DNA from: an uncultured Thermoanaerobaculia bacterium
GTDB lineage: Bacteria; Acidobacteriota; Thermoanaerobaculia; Multivoradales; Multivoraceae
Direction of reading: 5' to 3'
Assembly (NCBI GenBank): GCA_951813015.1
Contig: CATOTG010000006.1
Coordinates: 248,001 to 312,000 of the forward strand
DNA: 64,000 nucleotides
Part shown: positions 25,156-35,500 of the stretch, one piece after another
How positions within the stretch are numbered: position 1 is the first letter of the stretch
Layout: every line of letters begins with the position of its first letter
Program-made: the position numbers and the translations under genes
The notes under the pieces: model-generated
Told to the model about the DNA's origin: nothing
Seen by the model: the letters and a program-made list of their open reading frames with translations, nothing else
The model's database searches: none

Positions 25156-27360
25156 TGTTCCGATCTTCCCTTGAGTCGCCGGAAGATCTCGAACTGTTCC
25201 TGCGCCTTCTCTCTCTCGCCCAGCCTCTGGTAGGCCTGTCCAAGCTGGTTGCGGATGTTCGGGTCTTCCGGGGCCAGTTCCGCGGCCGCCAGCAACTGCG
25301 CGGCCGCTTCGTCGACCCGGCCGTCCTCGAGCAGGATCTTGCCCCGGAGGTAGCGGGCGTCGGCGAAGTCGGGTTCCGCTTCAAGCACCAGCTCCACCTC
25401 CCGCAGCGCGGCCTGCGGCTGATTGTCGAGTTCGAGGACGGTCGCCAGGACGTAGCGCGACCGGTGGTCGACGGGACGGGCAGCCAGTTCGGCACGCAGC
25501 GCGACGGCGGCCTCCTCGAGCCGCCCCTGGCGGAGATAAATGTTGCCGAGCGTCGCCTGCGCCTCGGCGACGCCAGGCCGCAGTTCGATGGCGCGTTCGA
25601 GGTGCTCCACCGCCGCCTCGAAGTCGCCTTCCTGCGCCGCCGCCTGGCCGAGCAGCACATTGAGCTCGGGCCAGTCTGCATGCTCGGCGAGCAGCCGGTC
25701 GAAGATCGGTTGCGCCTCCGCGGTGCGACCGCTCCGGACCAGGGCCAGGCCGTAGGCGTACTGCAGGGAACGGTCGGCGGAGCGGCCCGGGTCGGTTGCC
25801 AGAAGCTCTGCCGCGCGATCGTACGTCTCGGCGTTCAGCCAGGCGAGCGCGAGCATCCGCCGGAGCGCCAGGTCGTCCGGCTGCAGCGCCAGCGCCGCCG
25901 ACAGCGGCGACGTCGCCCGCTCGAACTGACCCGCGTTGAAGCGGGCGACTCCCTGCGAGTACTGGACTCGCGGGAAGCCCGGATCGATGGAGGCCGCCTG
26001 CTCGAAGTGATCGGCCGCGCGGGTGAAGCGCCGGGACTGCGTCGCCATCACGCCGAGATTGAACGACGCGCGGGCAAGAGTCGTTCGCGCCGTGCGAGCG
26101 AGCTCCTCGCGAACCTCCGGAGAAAGGCCGGAGACAGCCGTCTCGCTGAACACGGACAGGCCGACGGCCGCGGCCGAGGGATCCTTGCCATGCCCGTCGA
26201 GGTAGTTCGACAATCGATTGCGCAAACTCTCGGCCAGGGCAACCGCAAAGCGCTCGGCGGCCTCGAAATGAGGCGCGGCCCGCGCTTCGTCGCCCGTGCG
26301 GCGGAGAGCCAGCGCGAGCTGGTAGTGGAGGCTCTCCATCTGATTGGCATTGGACGAGCCGCCGTACCGACCCTCCGCCAGCTCGACGGCGCTCTCGAGC
26401 ACGGTCGCCGCTTCCCGCGGCCGGTCGAGTCCGAGGAGAGCCCGCCCCATGTGATGCAAGGCGTTGGGGCGGGTGGACTCCGACTCGACGGCGATCTCCA
26501 GCGAGGGCAACGCCTCCTCGAAACGCCGGGCATCGACGAGCACCATGCCCAGGTAGAGGGAGTTCACGGGATTCCTCCGGCGAGATCCGGCGTTCCTCCC
26601 TGAAACGGTCGATGGCAAGGTCGACGGCGTCCCGGCCGCGGTCCAAAAGCTCCACGGTCCCCAGGTAGAAACGAGCCCGCGGCACGAGCGGTTCTCGTTC
26701 GATGGCCCGTTCGAGCGCCTCGCGGGCCCTCTCGTACTCTCCGTAGTCGCGATAGGTCCTGCCGATCAGAATCCAGGTCTGCGGAATCGGACGCTGCTCG
26801 GCCACCTCCTCCAAGAGCTTCTCCGCTGCCTCCGGGCGCTCCAGGAGGAGGTAACCGCTGGCGAGAACGAACCGGGATTCCAGATCCTCAGGCATCGCTG
26901 CAACAGCCCCCTCCAACTGCTGCACCGCAAGCTCCGGTTTGCCGCTTGCGTTGAAGGCCCGCGCCAGGAGCCGCACGGCACGGCTGTCTCCCGAGCTGCG
27001 CGCGAGCAGACGCCGGAGGTGGTCCGCCGCGCGTTCGGGCGCCCCGCGTTCGAGCGCGAGTTCGGCGAGGGCGAGCAGCGGGCGCCGCGCTTCGAGGGCC
27101 GAGACCAGGGCCCGCTCGTAAGCCGCCTCCGCATCGGACGGGGCGCCTGCGGCCCGATACAGGTCGCCGAGCAGCAGCCCAGCCTTCGAGCAGCGCCTCC
27201 CGGTACCAGCTCTCGGCTGCCTGCGGCTCGTCCCCGGCGCAGCATGGTCTCGGCCTCGGCCAGGGCGCGCTGCAACGCGGCGTCCGGCGGCGGCTCATCC
27301 TGGGGCTGCGTCGGCGCGGGCAGCACGGCGGCCAAGGTCAGGACCAGTGCCCAGCATGGT
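25152..27360 (-). pseudogene. Large TPR-repeat protein, reading frame broken three or more times
   Basis: A single TPR protein of about 730 aa when repaired. Signal peptide-like start near 27,350 (LVLTLAAVLPAPTQPQ). The frame must shift +1 at about 27,232 (a CCCC run on the plus strand), +1 again at about 27,180, and +1 at about 26,574. Between the breaks every segment is clean TPR sequence: DEPQAAESWYREALLEG; GLLLGDLYRAAGAPSDAEAA; AFNASGKPELAVQQLEGAVA; and from 26,570 on NPVNSLYLGMVLVDARRFEE to the end. No good start codon lies in the first frame; ATG at 27,359 would need one more shift. Either a decaying gene or sequence errors; see findings. Confidence 0.7.
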
Positions 27361-27502
27361 CGCCGCTTCGCGGCGCGTCTCTTCCCGGAAAGCCGGCCAG
27401 AACCCGGGTGGCGCGGACCCGCGCCACCCGCGAACCAGTCCGTGCGCCCGTCACGGGCGCACGGATGGCAGGCCGGCGCACCCGGTTCAGTGGCCCGGTC
27501 GC
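27361..27502. repeat. Dispersed hairpin repeat (copy B)
   Basis: 27,403-27,468 matches 3015-3082 in inverted orientation over about 66 bp with few differences, including both palindromes (gggtggcgcg...cgcgccaccc and cgtgcgcccg...cgggcgcacg). 27,361-27,397 holds the second repeat type (cgccgcttcgcggcgcgtct), whose reverse complement recurs near 39,800. Confidence 0.7.
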
Positions 27503-29283
27503 TCAACGCCCGTTCCCGGCCTCCTCGCCCACGGCCAGGGTGGTCGAGACGAACGCGGTTTCGCGGGTCGCGTCGTCCCGCACGCCGACCGCGACCATGT
27601 TCAAGCCATCCGGGATGTCGACGCCCAAGACCAGATCGAGAAGGCGCGTTTCGCGATCCGGCGGCGCCTCGACCTGAAACGTCCTGTCGTCCCGAACGAC
27701 CTTCGAGGTAGCCGCATGACGGCTGGCGACCAGCACCCTGATCTGGGCCATCTCCTTGTCCTCGACCGGCAGGAAGGCGACCCGGGCGGCCGGCACCATC
27801 ACGTGGAGGGGCAGCCGCCGCTTGCCGCCGCCGGCCGCGCGCACCCGGCCGGCGCCGAGCCTCACGCCGAGCGGATTCTCGACCAGGCCGAGATAGAGCG
27901 CGCCGTCGAGTTGCTCGCTCAGTCGCAGATCGGAGCTCTTGTCCCGATACCCGCGGCGGTGACGAACCTGCAGCTTCCTGCCGCGGACCCGTACGCGGAT
28001 CTGGTGCTCGCCGCGGTCGCCGCCATGGGGCGGACGGTAGGCGAGGGAGTAGTAGCTGGCCATCTCGTCGACGATCTGTGCCAGCTCACCTCCGAACTGG
28101 TTGCGGTTGAAGATGGCGCGGCCGCCGGTTTCGTCGGCGAGGACGGCCAGTCCGTCGCGTTCGGCCTCGCGGATCGAACTGTTGAACGGGTTCGCCCCCA
28201 GGAAGTCCACCGACGCCTGCTCCGCAGTACTGAGGAAGGTGGAACGCAGGCCGCTCGTCTGCAGCGCGTAGATCGTCACCCGGTTCGCGTTGGCGTGCCG
28301 CGTGAGTTCGTGGAAGGCGGTGGACAGTTCTTCGACGGGCTGGAGCGAACGGAACCGGTCACCGGCCGGACACAGGCCGGTAATGAAGTCCTGCAAGTCC
28401 CTGCCCGGCGTCCGTTCCAGCGCGTCGCTGACGTAGAGCAACGTCTTGACGCCCGGCATCGCGGCCAGGAAACGCGCGGGCCGTCGTCAGGTGATCAAGC
28501 GTGGCGGAGATTCGATCGCGGCCGATGCGGGCGTAGTTCTCGACCTCGGGCAGCGCCCTCCGCATGAACATGGGACAGGGCGCCGGCGCCGTCGTCTGCC
28601 GGCCACTTCCCATTGACGCGAGCTCCCTGGAGTCCTTCCAGAGCTGGTTCAGGTTATAGACGGCGAGGCGTTTCGTCTGTTGCGACTGGCCGCCCATTCC
28701 CGGCGAGGCTTCGATGCGAGCGAGCGCCGCGTCGAGGTCCTCGCGGCTGGAGCCGAAGTAGGCCTCGGTGACGAGGTTGCGGTCCTGGCGGAAGATGAGC
28801 ACCCCGCTCCGCGGGGAACCTCTCCTCGTCGAGGAAGGCTCGAAGGTCCCCGATCGCCTGCTTGCGGCTGGCGGGGCCGAGGTGGAGTTCGTCGAAGTAG
28901 AGAACGAGATGCGCCGGTTCGGCGGCCGCCCCGCCCCCGGTCACGTCCGACGCGGCCGCCGGCTCACCGCCGTCTCCGCCAGGCCGGGCGGAAACGGCGC
29001 CCGTCACCTCTCGCTGAAGAAGTCGACTGTCACCGGCTTGCCGTCCTCGCGCACCTCGAAGTCCTCCGGACCCAGGCCGACGACCGGACGGCCCTGCCTG
29101 TCGCTTACCCAGACCTCGACGTTGACGAGCTGGACATCGACGACCTCGCTGAACGAGAGGCGTTCCGTGTCCTGCGCCCGGGCCCAAGGCGCCGCCGCGA
29201 GCACGGACACCGCCCCGAAGAAGACCAGGGCGGCTCTCCGGCCTGTTGCTGCAAACGCGATGCGAGTTTCCGGAAGTCACCAT
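27503..29283 (-). pseudogene. VWFA-related secreted protein (acidobacterial type), frame broken three times
   Basis: About 590 aa when repaired. Pieces in order: signal peptide (AALVFFGAVSVLAAAPWARA) and the domain start VVDVQLVNVEVWVSDRQGRP...DFEVREDGKPVTVDFFSE; then, after a -1 shift near 29,010, HLVLYFDELHLGPASRKQAI; after a +1 shift in a CCCC run at 28,802, LIFRQDRNLVTEAYFGSSRE; after a +1 shift in an AAA run at 28,470, FLAAMPGVKTLLYVSDALER to the end. This is the order of the 'VWFA-related' domain described from Acidobacteria: a V-x-V-x-V-x-D strand, a metal-ion site-like strand YFDELH, and the ALQTSG strand. The signal-peptide frame has no upstream start codon, so a fourth break is possible. 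First gene of the TPR/CRTAC1 operon. Confidence 0.7.
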
Positions 29284-29372
29284 GTCAGTCTACTTTCGCC
29301 GTCAGGCAAGTTGTGATCGGGTCGACACGGCTGCGGCCGCCCGACCAGCACAGCCGAGTGCTGCCGGCGCGT

Positions 29373-30623
29373 TCACGGTGCACGTCCGGACATGAGCGAG
29401 GAGCTTCCCGGCGTACCGGGTCCGTGTCCGCCGGCCCCGCCGACCTGGCGGAGCACGCCGAAGAGCAGGGCGAGGAGAAGCAGCCCCGCGACCGGCGCGA
29501 CGAAACCGGCAGCCAGTCCGTCCGAGTCACCGGCAAGCCGTCCGGTGAGCCAGGGCAGAGTCGCGCCGCCGCAACCGGCCAGAGCAAACACCCAGCCGGT
29601 GCTCCGGGAACGGGTCGCGGCGGTCAGATTGGCGAGAAACGAAACGGTCAGCGGGAAGAGCGGCGCGAGACCCGCGCCGGCGGCAATGGCCGACACCGCC
29701 ACGCCGGCCTGCGAGCCGCTGGTCAGCAGGCCCAGCAGGCCGGCGCCCGCGAGTGCGATGCCGGCGCTGTAGAGAACGGGTTCGGACATCCGGCGCAACA
29801 GCAGCGGCGCGGCCGCGCGGCTGGCCAGCAGCGCGGCCCAGAAGCCCGATCCGATCCAGAGCGACGTGGCTGAGCGCAGGGGCTGGAACTGGTCGGCCAA
29901 GCTGACCAGCCAGCCGCCGACCGAATTTTCGATGCCGACGTAGAGGAACATGATCGCCGCGATCAGGACGAGTCCGGAAACACGAACGACGACTTCCCGG
30001 GCGCCGCGTCCACGCGCCGCGCCGGTCGGCGCGGAGGTCCCGGAAGCGGCCCCGCCGGCGCCCGCCTCAACGCCGCCCGGCGCCCGGAGCAGCGACAGCA
30101 GCACGAGGCCCGCGGCCGCCGCCAGGGCCAGGAGCACCGCGTCGCTCGACATGCCCTGTGGTCGAACGGCGAACAGGAGCGGGCAGAAGACCGCGCCCGC
30201 GCCCCAGACCAGGTTGAGCGACGAAAGCGCCGCCCCCCTGCGCGCAGGCTGCGAGTGGGCGATCCGGAGATTCGTCGCCGGGATCGCGAGTCCCAGCCCC
30301 ATACCGACGGCCGCCGTCGGCGCCAGCGCCTGCGGCCAGCCCGCGAGCGACAGCGCCCCCAGGCCCAGCGCGATCAGCAGGTAGCCGAGCGACAGGCTCA
30401 GGCCCAGCCGATAGCTGGAGAGAAGGGCGCCCACCGCGCTGGAGAGGAACTGGACGACGAAGAGAGACCGGAGCTCGGACGGCGGCAGGCGCCATTCCCG
30501 CGACAGCTCGGGGAGCAGAGGGCCCAGGAGCACCGTGACCGCGCCCGTGATCAGGAATCCCGCGTAGAGCGGCAGCCAGCCAGGCGTGGCGCGAACCAGG
30601 TCACGGCCCCGTGGTTCAGGCAT
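29373..30623 (-). CDS. Major facilitator superfamily transporter
   Basis: 416 aa from ATG 30,623; about 12 hydrophobic segments (for example LPLYAGFLITGAVTVLLGPL, LVLIAAIMFLYVGIENSVGG). The YVGIENSVGGW region resembles the fucose/glucose-type (FucP/MFS) sugar transporters, but substrate is not certain. The gene overlaps the 3' end of the lacI-type regulator by 8 bp and is co-transcribed with it, away from the TonB receptor operon. The cytoplasmic loop in the middle is Gly/Ala/Arg-rich. Confidence 0.82.
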   Translation of the reverse strand: MPEPRGRDLVRATPGWLPLYAGFLITGAVTVLLGPLLPELSREWRLPPSELRSLFVVQFLSSAVGALLSSYRLGLSLSLGYLLIALGLGALSLAGWPQALAPTAAVGMGLGLAIPATNLRIAHSQPARRGAALSSLNLVWGAGAVFCPLLFAVRPQGMSSDAVLLALAAAAGLVLLSLLRAPGGVEAGAGGAASGTSAPTGAARGRGAREVVVRVSGLVLIAAIMFLYVGIENSVGGWLVSLADQFQPLRSATSLWIGSGFWAALLASRAAAPLLLRRMSEPVLYSAGIALAGAGLLGLLTSGSQAGVAVSAIAAGAGLAPLFPLTVSFLANLTAATRSRSTGWVFALAGCGGATLPWLTGRLAGDSDGLAAGFVAPVAGLLLLALLFGVLRQVGGAGGHGPGTPGSSSLMSGRAP

Positions 30624-31704
30624 CGCTTCGCGGCGGGGCGGTCGAGTTCCGGACCACCAGGGTCGGTTCGATCGTGATCGCGGCCGGCGAGTCTTCGCCG
30701 GAAGCACTCAGCTTGCGCAGCAACTCGGCGGCGGCCCGGCGCCCCATCTCGTGCAACGGCTGCCGCACGGTGGTCAGACTGGGGTTCTGAAAGGCCGCGC
30801 TCAGGATGTCGTCGAAGCCGACAACCGAGACGTCGTCCGGAACTCGGAGGCCGTTCTCGGTGAGCGCGCGCATCGCGCCGATGGCCGAAACGTCGTTGAA
30901 GGCGAAGAGCGCGGTGAACCGCGCCCCCGTCTCGAGCAGCTTTCGACCGAAGACGTGCCCCTCGCGGTAGCCCTCCTCCGGCGAGAACTCCTTGCCCGCC
31001 GCGTCTCCGGACAACTGGAGCGTCAGCCGCGGGTCGATCTCGAGGCCGAGATCCGCCGAGGCCGCGACAATCGCCTGCCACCGCGATTCGGTGTCCGCGG
31101 AGTGGGCGTGGCCCTTGAAGAAGGCGATGCGGCGATGGCCGCGTTCCGCGAGGTGACCCAACGCCAGCCGAGCGGCCATCTCGTGGTTGATCACCACGTT
31201 GGTTACGCCTGCGATCTCGCGGTGGCCAGCGACCGCGACCGCCGGCAGAGCCAGGGCCTGCTCAATCGGCGAGTTGACCAGGATCAGCCCCTCGACCGAG
31301 CGTTCTGTCAAGAGTTGCAGGTAATCGTCGAAGAGGTCGGGCTTCGAATGGTGGCCGGCCACCAGATAGAAGTAGCCCTCCCGCAGGAGCTGGTCCTCGA
31401 TGCCTCCGAGGACGCCCGCCGCGTAACCCTCGCTGATCTCCGGCAGAAGGACGCCGACGGCGAACGTGCGCTGGCGCCGAAGCGACCGCGCGATGAAGTT
31501 GGGGCGGTAGCCCAGCTCCGCTGCCGCGGCGCGGACGCGATCCTGCGTCTCCGGAGGGATCCCCTTGGCGGCCGGCGAGCGGTTCATCACCAGGGACACG
31601 GTGGTCGGCGACAGACCGAGATGGGCCGCCACGTCCTTGAGCCGGACGGCCTTCCCGGAGTTCGGTTCGCCCCCGGAAGTTCTGTTTCGTCTGGCAGGAC
31701 TCAT
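30616..31704 (-). CDS. LacI-family transcriptional regulator
   Basis: 362 aa. Helix-turn-helix at residues ~20-66 (VRLKDVAAHLGLSPTTVSLV, hinge helix GYRPNFIARSLR). Then the periplasmic-binding-protein-like sugar sensor domain (TFAVGVLLPEISEGYAAGVL, ALFAFNDVSAIGAMRALTEN, VSVVGFDDI). Divergent from the TonB receptor/GH3/symporter genes with two palindromic operators in between, so it very probably represses that operon and its own. ATG 31,704. Confidence 0.92.
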   Translation of the reverse strand: MSPARRNRTSGGEPNSGKAVRLKDVAAHLGLSPTTVSLVMNRSPAAKGIPPETQDRVRAAAAELGYRPNFIARSLRRQRTFAVGVLLPEISEGYAAGVLGGIEDQLLREGYFYLVAGHHSKPDLFDDYLQLLTERSVEGLILVNSPIEQALALPAVAVAGHREIAGVTNVVINHEMAARLALGHLAERGHRRIAFFKGHAHSADTESRWQAIVAASADLGLEIDPRLTLQLSGDAAGKEFSPEEGYREGHVFGRKLLETGARFTALFAFNDVSAIGAMRALTENGLRVPDDVSVVGFDDILSAAFQNPSLTTVRQPLHEMGRRAAAELLRKLSASGEDSPAAITIEPTLVVRNSTAPPRSDA

Positions 31705-31823
31705 CTTCCGTCGCTTGCTCTCGCGCGCTCCTCCCGCCCCGGCGCTACCGCCGGGTCGGGAATGCGGCTGTTCACAGGGTGCTTGACAAGACTACGCCTC
31801 GTGTGCAGACTCAGGCTAGCATG

Positions 31824-31837
31824 CTAAAACGATTTAG
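31824..31837. promoter_or_regulatory. LacI-type operator O1
   Basis: CTAAAACGATTTAG: imperfect palindrome with the central CG and TAAA/TTTA arms typical of LacI/CcpA-family sites. It overlaps the palindrome TAGCATGCTA (31,817-31,826) and lies 120 bp upstream of the lacI-type gene start. Confidence 0.65.
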
Positions 31838-31891
31838 TCCGCCCCTTCCGTCTGCAGCGGCAGGCAGCCGGGCGTTCTGTACGGCTACCGG

Positions 31892-31905
31892 CTAAATCGG
31901 TTTAC
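31892..31905. promoter_or_regulatory. LacI-type operator O2
   Basis: CTAAATCGGTTTAC, the same pattern as O1, 68 bp from it centre to centre and only 21 bp before the start codon of the TonB receptor (ribosome site aaggagg at 31,911-31,917). A regulator bound here would block transcription or translation start of the receptor gene. Confidence 0.65.
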
Positions 31906-31926
31906 CCGTCAAGGAGGCACGAAGCC

Positions 31927-34900
31927 ATGGCACGAAGACTCGCTCTCATCCTCATCATCACCCTGCTGGCCGCTCCTCTCGCTGCGCAGCGGTTCACGGC
32001 CAGCCTCCGCGGCGTCGTTACCGACCCGAACGGGGACGCCCTGCCCGGCGCCACGGTAAACCTGGAGGGCACCGAGACCGGTCTCAACCGGACGACGTTC
32101 ACCAACGCCTCCGGCATCTACACCTTCGGCGATCTGCCGGTCGGCGCGTACGAGATCACGTTCACCCTGGACGGCTTCAAGGCGGCCGTGGTCAGCGACA
32201 TCGCCCTGCACGTCGCCGACGTGCGCGAGGTCAGCGCCCAACTCGAGCTCGGCGACGTCTCGGAGACGATCACCGTCGAGTCCGAGGCCATCCCCGTCGA
32301 CACGCTGAGCGGTGAAGTCGCCGGCCTGATGACCGGCGAGCAGATCCGCGAACTGCCGCTCAACGGACGGAACTTCGTCCAGTTGACCCTCCTGCAGCCG
32401 GGCGTCAGCGCTCCCGAAGGCTTCGACACGAAGAACAAGGGCCTGCTCGCGGGCGTCGACCTGTCGATCAGCGGCAGCGGCACGACCGGCAACATGTGGA
32501 CCGTCGACGGCGCGAACAACAACGACGTCGGCTCGAACCGCACGATCCTGATCTACCCCTCGGTCGACGCGATCGAGGAGTTCAAGATCCACCGAAACAG
32601 CTACAGCGCGGAGTTCGGCGGCGCCGCCGGGGGGCAGATCAACATCGTCACCCGCGGCGGCACGAACAACTTCCGAGGCAGCGGCTACATGTTCATGCGC
32701 GACGACTCCTGGAACGAGACCAACTACTTCTTGAAACAGGTCAACCAGGACACCGAGCCTCTCGACCGCCAGGACTACGGCTTCACGCTCGGCGGACCGA
32801 TCAAGCAAGACAAGCTGCACTTCTTCCTCTCCGGCGAATGGAACCAGGAGGAGCGCGGCGTCGTACGGACTGGCTTCGTGCCGACCGCGGCCGAGCGAGC
32901 GGGCGACTTCAGTGGACCGACGATCGACGGCTGCAGTTGGCAGGTCCCGGTCGATCCGGCCACCGGCCAGCCGTTCCCGGGCAACACGATCCCCTCGAAC
33001 CGGATCAACGCCGGCGGCCAGGGCATGCTGAATCTCTACCCACTTCCCAACGTGACGCCAGTGGCCGGCACTTGCAACAATTGGGTCGAAGCCGTGGTCA
33101 CGCCGATTGACTGGGATCAGGCGAACCTGCGGCTCGACTACGACGCCACGGATCGCACCCGGTTGATGCTGCGCTACACCCGGGACACCTGGTTGAACGG
33201 CGCACCGAACGCCGGTGCAGCGAACGGCCTGTGGGGCGACGACCCGTACCCAGTCGTGGACTCGAGCTGGGACCAGCCCGGCCACTCATTGGTGGCCCAG
33301 CTCAGCCAGACGATCGGCGACGACAGCGTGAACACGGTCACGTTCTCCTACTCGGGTAACGAGATCAAGATCGACCGCGGCGGCTCGCGGACCGAACTGA
33401 CCGACCAGATCAACGGGGAAATCCCCACGATCTTCCCGGACAAGACGGGTGGCGCCGACCGGAGTCACCCGGTGTTCTGGGGCGCCGGCGCCTACGGGGC
33501 GCTGTGGAACATCGCACCTTGGGAAAACGAACAGGATCTGATGGTCCTGAAGGACGACTACTCTCAGGTCTTCGGCAAGCACTGGCTGAAGGTCGGCGCC
33601 CTCTACAGCGAGAACAAGAAGAAGGAACTGATCGGGGGCGGCTCCCACTACGAAACGCCGAAGTTCTGGGGCCCCGGCGCGGGCTATAACGGCTGGGGCG
33701 GCGGCACCACGGGCAACCTTCTCGCCGACTTCTTGCTCCAGGACATGTTCTGGGGGTTCGAGGAGAACTCGCACGAGCCCGATCCGGAGTTGAACTGGGA
33801 GGACGTCGAGTTCTACATCGCAGACACCTGGCAGGCGAACCCACGCCTGAGTATCGACTACGGCGTCCGCTACTCGAACTACAAATGGCCCTACGCCACG
33901 GACAACCTGCTCACCACGTTCGTTCCGAGCCTCTTCGATCCGGCGCTCGGCGGCGACCCGTGCAATGGTTTGGCCCAGGTGCCAGGCACCGACCCCTGCG
34001 GCGAGGCGGGCCTCCTTGGCGGATCGACCGGCCCCGGCCGCGGACTGGTCGACAGCGACACGGACAACTTCGCGCCGCGCCTCGGCATGGCCTACGATCT
34101 CTTCGGTAACGGCAGGAGCGTGGTGCGGACGGGTTTCGGCCAGTTCTTCCAGCGCGATCGAGTGAACATCCAGTTGGAGTTTGCCGGCAACCCGCCGTTC
34201 GTGTCGCGCCTCACCGGCATCCGGAAGTTCGACGAGGCGGGTGAGCCCTGCATCGCCTGCGGCATCGGACCGACGTTCGGCATCGACCCGGACTTCCAGA
34301 CTCCGTACAGCCTGCAGTTCAACGTGGCCTGGGAGCAGCGCCTGGGCCGCAGCAGCACGGTTGAACTTGCCTATGTCGGTAGCCGCGGACGCCACCTCAC
34401 TCGGCGTTCCGACATCAACCAGGTACCCTCGGGCGACAGCAACGGCAACGGCATTCCAGACCGGATCGAGTATGTGACAGCTCCGGAAGAGGATGCCGGC
34501 GCGGCCATCCGCGGGAGTCTGCGGCCATTCTCGGCTTTTGGCGACAGCGTCATTCTGTTCTGGGAATCGACCGGCGTCTCGGAGTACGACAGCCTCCAGG
34601 CAAGCTTCACGCACCGCTTCGGCAGCGGCTCGCAATTCCAGTTCTCCTACACGCTGGCGAGCCACAAGGCCAACGACCCACTCAACGACGCGGGCGCGGG
34701 CCAATCGTCAAGCCAGATCACGGACCGCGACAACCCCGATCTCGACTGGGGCTACGCCGGTCTGCACCGGGATCACATTTTCAACGCGAACCTCATCCAC
34801 AATCTGCCGACTCTTGAGAACAAGGGCGCGCTGACCCGAGCACTGTTCGGCGCATGGCAAGCCGCCGGCATCGTCCAGTACTCCTCCGGGCAGGCGCTTA

Positions 34901-35367
34901 CGGTCTTCACGGCGAGCCTGCCTGATGTCAACGGCGCCGCAGGCACCGGCTACACGCAGAACAACCGGCCGCTCCGCACCGGCGCGGCATGCAGCGGCAG
35001 CGGTCTCCAAGCGATCAACCCGGACGCCTACACCTTGGTCGGCTATCAACTGGGAACGCTCGGCACCGGTCGGCGCGGAGAATGCGAAGGCGCCGACTTC
35101 TTCCAGGTCGACTTCTCGCTGACGAAGAACATCCGGATGACCGACCGTCTGACCGGCCAGTTCAAGTTCGAGGTCTTCAACGTGACGAACCGGGACAACT
35201 TCGTAGGAGTCAACTCGGCCTTCGCGCCGACCAGCGTCACGTACAACAGCGACGTCGCGTCGGAACGGAGAACGATTACCGACTTCACCCTGGCCAACAA
35301 CTTCGGCCAGGCCCAGGCGGCCCGCGACCCGCGGCAGATTCAGATCGGCTTCAAGCTGATCTTCTAA
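31927..35367 (+). CDS. TonB-dependent receptor, Oar-like, with carboxypeptidase-regulatory domain
   Basis: 1146 aa outer-membrane protein. Signal peptide MARRLALILIITLLAAPLAA. Residues ~27-110: carboxypeptidase-D regulatory-like beta domain (GVVTDPNGDALPGATVNLEG, YEITFTLDGF). Then a plug with ELPLNGRNFVQLTLLQPGVS and TVDGANNND, SYSAEFGGAAGGQINIVTRG, and a long barrel with many Trp/Tyr strands, ending FKLIF with the C-terminal Phe of outer-membrane barrels. This architecture is the large receptor family abundant in Acidobacteriota. Operator O2 and the GH3/symporter genes downstream point to oligosaccharide uptake. Complete, no frame break. Confidence 0.92.
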   Translation: MARRLALILIITLLAAPLAAQRFTASLRGVVTDPNGDALPGATVNLEGTETGLNRTTFTNASGIYTFGDLPVGAYEITFTLDGFKAAVVSDIALHVADVREVSAQLELGDVSETITVESEAIPVDTLSGEVAGLMTGEQIRELPLNGRNFVQLTLLQPGVSAPEGFDTKNKGLLAGVDLSISGSGTTGNMWTVDGANNNDVGSNRTILIYPSVDAIEEFKIHRNSYSAEFGGAAGGQINIVTRGGTNNFRGSGYMFMRDDSWNETNYFLKQVNQDTEPLDRQDYGFTLGGPIKQDKLHFFLSGEWNQEERGVVRTGFVPTAAERAGDFSGPTIDGCSWQVPVDPATGQPFPGNTIPSNRINAGGQGMLNLYPLPNVTPVAGTCNNWVEAVVTPIDWDQANLRLDYDATDRTRLMLRYTRDTWLNGAPNAGAANGLWGDDPYPVVDSSWDQPGHSLVAQLSQTIGDDSVNTVTFSYSGNEIKIDRGGSRTELTDQINGEIPTIFPDKTGGADRSHPVFWGAGAYGALWNIAPWENEQDLMVLKDDYSQVFGKHWLKVGALYSENKKKELIGGGSHYETPKFWGPGAGYNGWGGGTTGNLLADFLLQDMFWGFEENSHEPDPELNWEDVEFYIADTWQANPRLSIDYGVRYSNYKWPYATDNLLTTFVPSLFDPALGGDPCNGLAQVPGTDPCGEAGLLGGSTGPGRGLVDSDTDNFAPRLGMAYDLFGNGRSVVRTGFGQFFQRDRVNIQLEFAGNPPFVSRLTGIRKFDEAGEPCIACGIGPTFGIDPDFQTPYSLQFNVAWEQRLGRSSTVELAYVGSRGRHLTRRSDINQVPSGDSNGNGIPDRIEYVTAPEEDAGAAIRGSLRPFSAFGDSVILFWESTGVSEYDSLQASFTHRFGSGSQFQFSYTLASHKANDPLNDAGAGQSSSQITDRDNPDLDWGYAGLHRDHIFNANLIHNLPTLENKGALTRALFGAWQAAGIVQYSSGQALTVFTASLPDVNGAAGTGYTQNNRPLRTGAACSGSGLQAINPDAYTLVGYQLGTLGTGRRGECEGADFFQVDFSLTKNIRMTDRLTGQFKFEVFNVTNRDNFVGVNSAFAPTSVTYNSDVASERRTITDFTLANNFGQAQAARDPRQIQIGFKLIF

Positions 35368-35384
35368 AGACAGCCACGGAACGT

Positions 35385-35421
35385 GGACCAGACGGCCGGC
35401 CCGGCCGCGCCCGTCTGGTCC
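35385..35421 (+). terminator. Strong hairpin between receptor and GH3 genes
   Basis: GGACCAGACGG ... CCGTCTGGTCC: an 11-bp perfect stem with a 15-base GC-rich loop, 17 bp after the receptor stop. No T run follows, so it may be a partial terminator or an mRNA 3'-end stabiliser that lets the receptor be made in excess over the downstream enzyme. Confidence 0.5.
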
Positions 35422-35500
35422 GCGCTTCGCCCACCCCGCCGTGGCGGCGGCGGGTTCCTCGCATGCAGCCCCTCTCCCCTCAACGCAAAGGAAGCTGAAC

